Positions 60,217 to 64,000 of a stretch of DNA of 64,000 nucleotides are shown one piece after another (positions within the stretch are counted from its first letter, which is position 1; each line of letters starts with the position of its first letter). The DNA comes from JBFMDN01 sp040753915 (GTDB lineage: Bacteria > Desulfobacterota > Desulfomonilia > Desulfomonilales > Desulfomonilaceae). A program made the translations under genes and the position numbers. The notes beneath the pieces are model-generated. The model ran no database searches, was not told the DNA's origin, and worked only from the letters and a program-made list of their open reading frames with translations. The stretch is taken from assembly GCA_040753915.1 (NCBI GenBank), contig JBFMDN010000008.1:62001-126000 (forward strand), in the 5' to 3' direction.

Positions 60217-61647
60217 TCAATTTCCCCGCAATGCTCTGGACACAAGAGCGGGAACGAGAGAGGCCTGATCTTGGAGAAGCGTTCTCGGATCGAACAGAAC
60301 CGCGTCCTCTTTGACGAGAGCGATGATCGGCGGATCGCCTTTTCGCAGGCGCTCTTCCATCCTGGCCGCAGACACGTGCAGAGGGCGTACGACCACACGG
60401 GGACCGGGCAGATCGCTCATGGGGAGTGCGCCTCCCCCCACCCTGCCGACTCCCTGCTCCACGGTCACAGCGGCCAGGTCTGCGCATTCCGCCCGGATAT
60501 GGTCCGCCAGTTGAGAAGCCGATTCTGAAAGACTTTCCGGCGTTCTCTCTATCATAGCGAGGGTGGGAATCCCCCCGGCAGGGCCTTCCGGCCTCGTGTA
60601 TTCCTCCAGGGTGGCTTCCAGGGCAGCGAGAGTCAACTTATCCATGCGAAGCGCTCGGGCAAGGGGGTTGGTCCTCATTTTCTCGATGAGATCCTTGCGA
60701 CCTGCCAAAATACCTGCCTGCGGACCGCCGAGAAGCTTGTCCCCGCTAAAGCTCACCACCCCCACACCTTGAGCCAGCACGTCTTGCACCGTGGGCTCGT
60801 CGGGCAGTCCACTCGGTCCCAAATCCACCAGGCAACCGCTTCCCAGATCCATCATCGTGGGAATCCCGTGCTCTTTCCCGATTTGGACCAGCTCGTCCAA
60901 TTCGACTTCTCTCGTGAATCCCACAATTCGGTAATTGCTCGTGTGCACTTTCAGAATCAGGGCAGTCTTGTCGTTTATCGCCTCTACGTAGTCCCGGGGA
61001 TGTGTGCGGTTGGTAGTTCCCACCTCTCGAAGTATTGCACCAGATCTCGCCATGACATCGGGGATGCGGAACGATCCCCCAATCTCTATGAGCTCTCCCC
61101 GTGATACGATCACTTCCCTGCCTGAAGCCAGGGACGACAGTGCAAGCAGCACAGCAGCAGCGTTGTTGTTCACGGCGAGCGCTGCCTCAGCTCCGGTGAG
61201 CTCCTGCATGAGAAGCCTCAGATGCGAGTTTCGCTCGCCTCTGGCACCCTTCTCGATGTCATATTCCAGGTTCGAATAGGACAGAGCTGCGCGAGCGATC
61301 CGTTCCGTCACCCTGGCGGAAAGTGGCGATCTTCCCAGGTTCGTGTGGACGATTACCCCCGTGGCATTGATCACAGTCCGGAGCTTCGGACCGATTCGGT
61401 CGAGCGTTATGTCCCATACCCGAGAAGCCACGTTCTCGATCGAGCAATCCGACTCATTGGCTTCTCCCGCACGAATTCGATCCCGGAGCTCATCGAGCGC
61501 ATTTCTGATCATCCGTTTGACCAGATAGTCCGCATATCGAGCGTGCAGGGATTCCAGGGCCGGGTGCGCGAGGAGCCGGTCTACTGACGGAATGGCACGG
61601 AGCAGTCTATTTTGACGGGTTTCTTCCATGGAACGGGGCTCCGTCAT
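60217..61647 (-). CDS. selA: L-seryl-tRNA(Sec) selenium transferase SelA
   Basis: SelA converts Ser-tRNA(Sec) to Sec-tRNA(Sec) using selenophosphate. The 476-residue PLP enzyme shows GPKLRTVINATGVIVHTNLGRSPLS, NNNAAAVLLALSSLA and the PLP lysine in FSGDKLLGGPQAG (Lys304). Length and layout are normal. selB, selD and tRNA-Sec are not in the window, and I found no in-frame UGA selenoprotein among the genes here. Its start overlaps the stop of the preceding small exported protein gene by ATGA; an alternative ATG at 61629 has GGAG upstream. Confidence 0.95.
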   Translation of the reverse strand: MTEPRSMEETRQNRLLRAIPSVDRLLAHPALESLHARYADYLVKRMIRNALDELRDRIRAGEANESDCSIENVASRVWDITLDRIGPKLRTVINATGVIVHTNLGRSPLSARVTERIARAALSYSNLEYDIEKGARGERNSHLRLLMQELTGAEAALAVNNNAAAVLLALSSLASGREVIVSRGELIEIGGSFRIPDVMARSGAILREVGTTNRTHPRDYVEAINDKTALILKVHTSNYRIVGFTREVELDELVQIGKEHGIPTMMDLGSGCLVDLGPSGLPDEPTVQDVLAQGVGVVSFSGDKLLGGPQAGILAGRKDLIEKMRTNPLARALRMDKLTLAALEATLEEYTRPEGPAGGIPTLAMIERTPESLSESASQLADHIRAECADLAAVTVEQGVGRVGGGALPMSDLPGPRVVVRPLHVSAARMEERLRKGDPPIIALVKEDAVLFDPRTLLQDQASLVPALVSRALRGN

Positions 61648-62174
61648 GGCGTCTGATTGAACGCAAATGACTTTAGGGCCTTCTTGAATTCTGGCTCAAA
61701 GGACTTGAAGTCTTTCGATGGAGATGTGAAGTCGATGGTGACGATCTTCTTATCCATGACACCTATGAGTCGCCAGGACCGCAGACGCTCGGGCTCTTCG
61801 GGAGCATTTTCCACAAGAAGCATGGCCTTTCCCTTCTTGAGGGACAAGACTTGAACCTTTTCGAAAAATTTGTCCTTCTTGGCCGCGTTGCGCAAGGAAT
61901 TGAACATCAGATCTCCCGAACCGGCAAAGACCTCGCCGACTACCGCAAAGATTTCTGCGGAATCCTTTGTCCATTTGAGAATTCCGGGCTCCTCCGAGGC
62001 TTGAAGAGAAAACCCTTCGGGGACCTTCAATTGAAAGATCTGTTGCGACAGACCCGCATTGGGCGTGCCGTTCGAGCTCTTGGATGCTGCCTTGTCATCG
62101 GAGCTAGCCAGGGAAGACGAGACAAACACACAGAGAAGAAGAATTGACAGGAGGACAAGAAGAGCACGTCTCAA
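61644..62174 (-). CDS. Exported protein of unknown function
   Basis: The 176-residue protein begins with a signal peptide (RRALLVLLSILLLCVFVSSSLAS). The mature part has one alpha/beta domain (VPEGFSLQASEEPGILKWTKDSAEIFAVVGEV...) ending DFKSFEPEFKKALKSFAF, reminiscent of small periplasmic PsbP/DUF1795-like lipid- or ligand-binding proteins, though I cannot assign a family. TTG at 62174 is the preferred start because GGAGG lies seven bases upstream, and the frame further upstream (to 62279) is poor. The gene overlaps selA. Confidence 0.75.
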   Translation of the reverse strand: MRRALLVLLSILLLCVFVSSSLASSDDKAASKSSNGTPNAGLSQQIFQLKVPEGFSLQASEEPGILKWTKDSAEIFAVVGEVFAGSGDLMFNSLRNAAKKDKFFEKVQVLSLKKGKAMLLVENAPEEPERLRSWRLIGVMDKKIVTIDFTSPSKDFKSFEPEFKKALKSFAFNQTP

Positions 62175-62277
62175 GACTGCACCTCCGGGATATGAGAGCC
62201 GGGTCACGGACCAACGCGACCGGATGGACGGGACGATTGACCTTGAATGCGCGGATTGATAGCATGTATCCGTTACC

Positions 62278-63612
62278 ATGTCAAAACCGATGAAACAGAC
62301 TTCTCATACCAACGGGAAAAAGGCTTCCGTCATCGTGCTCGGTTGCAAGGTCAATCAGGCCGAAGCAGCGGCCATGGCCAAGATTCTCGGGCAGCTCGGA
62401 TACATGGTCGATCAGGGGGCGGATGACCCCGCGCTGATCGTGGTGAACACCTGTTGCGTCACGTCCAAGGCCGAGGCAAAATCCCGCCGGATGGTCAGTC
62501 AGGTCGCTGCCAAGTTTCCGAAAGCCAGACTCCTGGTTACCGGATGCCTCGCAGAAATCAATCCGTCGTCGCTTCAGAAAGCTGCCAAAGACGCTCGGAT
62601 CCTTTGTACCGAAGAAAAAGATCGGTTCTACGAGCATGTGGAGAACGGCTCGCGAGGGCAGGCTACCAGAAAGGCTGCGTTCTGCAAAGATTTTGGCGAC
62701 CTCGGCACCCCGGGCACCATAGATCGCGGCCGGGCGTTCCTAAAAGTTCAGGACGGGTGCTCTCAGTACTGCTCCTATTGTATCGTTCCCAGAGCAAGAG
62801 GGCCAGAGAGAAGCCTGAGGCCCGACGTTGCTCAAGTTCAGGCAGCAGATCTCAAAAGGGAGGGATATGCAGAAATTGTGCTCACCGGCGTGCACCTGGG
62901 ATCGTACGGCCGCGACCTCAATCCGCGCACCGATTTGAAGAACCTCCTGGTGTCACTCTTGTCACGATGCCTTGGCGTCCGGTTTCGCCTGAGCTCTGTG
63001 GAGCCCCAGGAAATTTCTGAGGACCTCATACGGTTGATGGGGGAGCACCCAAGGGTTTGTCGCCATTTCCACATACCGGTGCAAAGCGGTGACGACACAA
63101 TTCTCGGGAGAATGCGTCGCCCGTACAACGCGGATTTCATTCGTCGTCTCACCGACCGGATTCGAAACGCAGTGCCAGAAGCCTGCATAGGAATGGATAT
63201 CATGGTTGGATTCCCTGGGGAGGACGATCGGGCCTTTGGTGCAACCCGAAATCTGGTGGAGACATCCGGCGCCGCTTATCTTCACGTTTTTCCCTTCTCT
63301 CCACGGCCGGGAACGCCTGCAGCCATGTATCGACCTAGGACACCCTCGGAAGTCGCTCAGAAGCGTGTGGAAGAGCTTCGGGATCTGTCAATGAATTTGC
63401 GGCGCAATTTCTATCGACGATTTCTCGGACGCGCCTTCGAGGCAGTAATTGAATCAAGCAATGAGACAGGATATCTCATGGGACGAACAGATCATTACGT
63501 TCCGGTTCTGATCAAGAGTCCTGAGCCGGGACCTCTTCCTCACGTGATGGAGGTTGTACTTCAGGATCTTGACGGAGACCGGGTAATCGGAGCCTGTTTG
63601 CAGGATCCGTAA
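62278..63612 (+). CDS. mtaB: tRNA t6A37 methylthiotransferase MtaB-like radical SAM enzyme
   Basis: MtaB adds a methylthio group to t6A at tRNA position 37. The 444-residue protein has the N-terminal UPF0004 domain with three cysteines (LGCKVNQAE, VNTCCVT, VTGCLAE). The radical SAM core has CSQYCSYCIVPRARG (cluster CxxxCxxC near 155) and a C-terminal TRAM-like region (FLGRAFEAVIESSNETGYLMGRTDHY). The short VNTCCVT/GPERSLRP features point to MtaB rather than MiaB or RimO. An alternative ATG lies at 62290. Confidence 0.9.
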   Translation: MSKPMKQTSHTNGKKASVIVLGCKVNQAEAAAMAKILGQLGYMVDQGADDPALIVVNTCCVTSKAEAKSRRMVSQVAAKFPKARLLVTGCLAEINPSSLQKAAKDARILCTEEKDRFYEHVENGSRGQATRKAAFCKDFGDLGTPGTIDRGRAFLKVQDGCSQYCSYCIVPRARGPERSLRPDVAQVQAADLKREGYAEIVLTGVHLGSYGRDLNPRTDLKNLLVSLLSRCLGVRFRLSSVEPQEISEDLIRLMGEHPRVCRHFHIPVQSGDDTILGRMRRPYNADFIRRLTDRIRNAVPEACIGMDIMVGFPGEDDRAFGATRNLVETSGAAYLHVFPFSPRPGTPAAMYRPRTPSEVAQKRVEELRDLSMNLRRNFYRRFLGRAFEAVIESSNETGYLMGRTDHYVPVLIKSPEPGPLPHVMEVVLQDLDGDRVIGACLQDP

Positions 63613-63719
63613 GCAGAGAGGCTGCTGATACCATTTCGGTCTTGCTCTCGACACGTCAAACAAGACCTCTGATTTTCCAAGGTTCACGGAATCAACAAGA
63701 ATGGGGCAGGGAGGCTCTG

Positions 63720-64000
63720 TTGCGCGTTGAATTTGGAACAGACCGTGGTCTGGTACGAAAATCTAACGAAGATAGTCTCCTCGTGGACGAAGAGTTGGGA
63801 CTGTTTATCGTAGCCGACGGGATGGGCGGTCACAATGCAGGAGAGATTGCGAGCTCGCTGGCCGTGAAGGAAGCTGCACAAGTAGTGCGGAAAGAGCTCG
63901 CTACAGGAACAGAGGCATCGGACGCCCTTCTCAAGGCTCTTCTTGCTGCACACAGAAAAGTGTATGAAAGCTCGCTGCAGAATCCACAGTGGGAAGGGAT
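63720..64000 (+). CDS. PP2C-type serine/threonine phosphatase, partial (runs off the window)
   Basis: Only the first 93 codons are present. They begin LRVEFGTDRGLVRKSNEDSL and continue FIVADGMGGHNAGEIASSLAV. These are the PP2C metal-binding motifs: RKSNEDS with its acidic residue, and the DGMGGH motif. The enzyme dephosphorylates proteins phosphorylated by Hanks-type kinases. The start is TTG at 63720, with GGGAGG five bases upstream; no ATG is in frame nearby. The gene follows mtaB on the same strand by 107 bases and continues beyond 64000. Confidence 0.85.
   Translation, partial: MRVEFGTDRGLVRKSNEDSLLVDEELGLFIVADGMGGHNAGEIASSLAVKEAAQVVRKELATGTEASDALLKALLAAHRKVYESSLQNPQWEG

Noticed and set aside
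1..64000. tRNA, rRNA, CRISPR array or known riboswitch
   Set aside because: No TpsiC-arm-like GGTTCGAATCC motif, no regularly spaced direct repeats of 24-40 bases and no GEMM, SAM or cobalamin riboswitch core were seen. A covariance-model scan would be decisive.

Overview
The window reads as a chromosomal segment of a moderately GC-rich, strictly or largely anaerobic Desulfobacterota (former Deltaproteobacteria) bacterium, probably near Desulfomonilia or Syntrophobacteria. This placement is inferred from gene content, not from a marker-gene tree. The pointers are a QmoA/QmoB pair of the sulfate-reducer type, glycolate/lactate dehydrogenase subunits, selA, a cytidylate-kinase-like/BON fusion, B12-binding radical SAM proteins and a complete 14-subunit complex I. 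No rRNA, tRNA, CRISPR array or intact transposase gene was seen.

Layout. 1-3600: a PAS histidine kinase, then a DUF5752-like gene translationally coupled to a TreT-like trehalose synthase. 3680-9100: glcF and glcD, a small membrane protein, the cytidylate-kinase-like/BON protein, and a FadR-type regulator with a lactate-regulator-like operator and a good promoter. 9245-13500: a leftward set of DUF362-ferredoxin, GT4 glycosyltransferase and B12-radical SAM genes. 13839-18000: pilB-pilT-pilC. 18689-33421: a leftward nuoABCDEFGHIJKLMN operon with fused nuoCD. 33819-37801: a Tat-exported three-subunit molybdenum hydroxylase of the PaoABC/xanthine dehydrogenase family. 37942-43767: a membrane glycosyltransferase, GT2, radical SAM, GT2 operon. 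44257-45709: three tandem hsp20 genes. 46325-50994: qmoA, qmoB and a soluble HdrD-like protein, with no qmoC and no aprBA. 51396-58748: a protein made of 25 ankyrin repeats, an acyl-CoA dehydrogenase, a PilZ-like protein, and an exported ankyrin-DUF4185 fusion. 59232-64000: rluD-like, selA, an exported small protein, mtaB and the start of a PP2C phosphatase.

How the genes work together. Much of the window concerns electron flow: organic-acid oxidation (GlcDF), periplasmic aldehyde or N-heterocycle oxidation (Mo hydroxylase), complex I, and flavin/Fe-S electron transfer (QmoAB-HdrD). A second theme is surface and envelope work: type IV pili, two glycosyltransferase/radical SAM clusters and an exported ankyrin protein.

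The most striking non-coding signal is that repeats sit at every place where two genes converge. A 114-127 bp element with 22-bp perfect terminal inverted repeats occurs three times, and a ~205 bp element with GAAA-TGTCTCAAAA ends occurs twice complete and once truncated. Every copy lies between the 3' ends of convergent genes. One copy supplies the stop codon of the trehalose synthase gene. The strongest protein-level oddities are the 25-repeat ankyrin protein, the secreted ankyrin-DUF4185 fusion and the QmoAB-HdrD arrangement.
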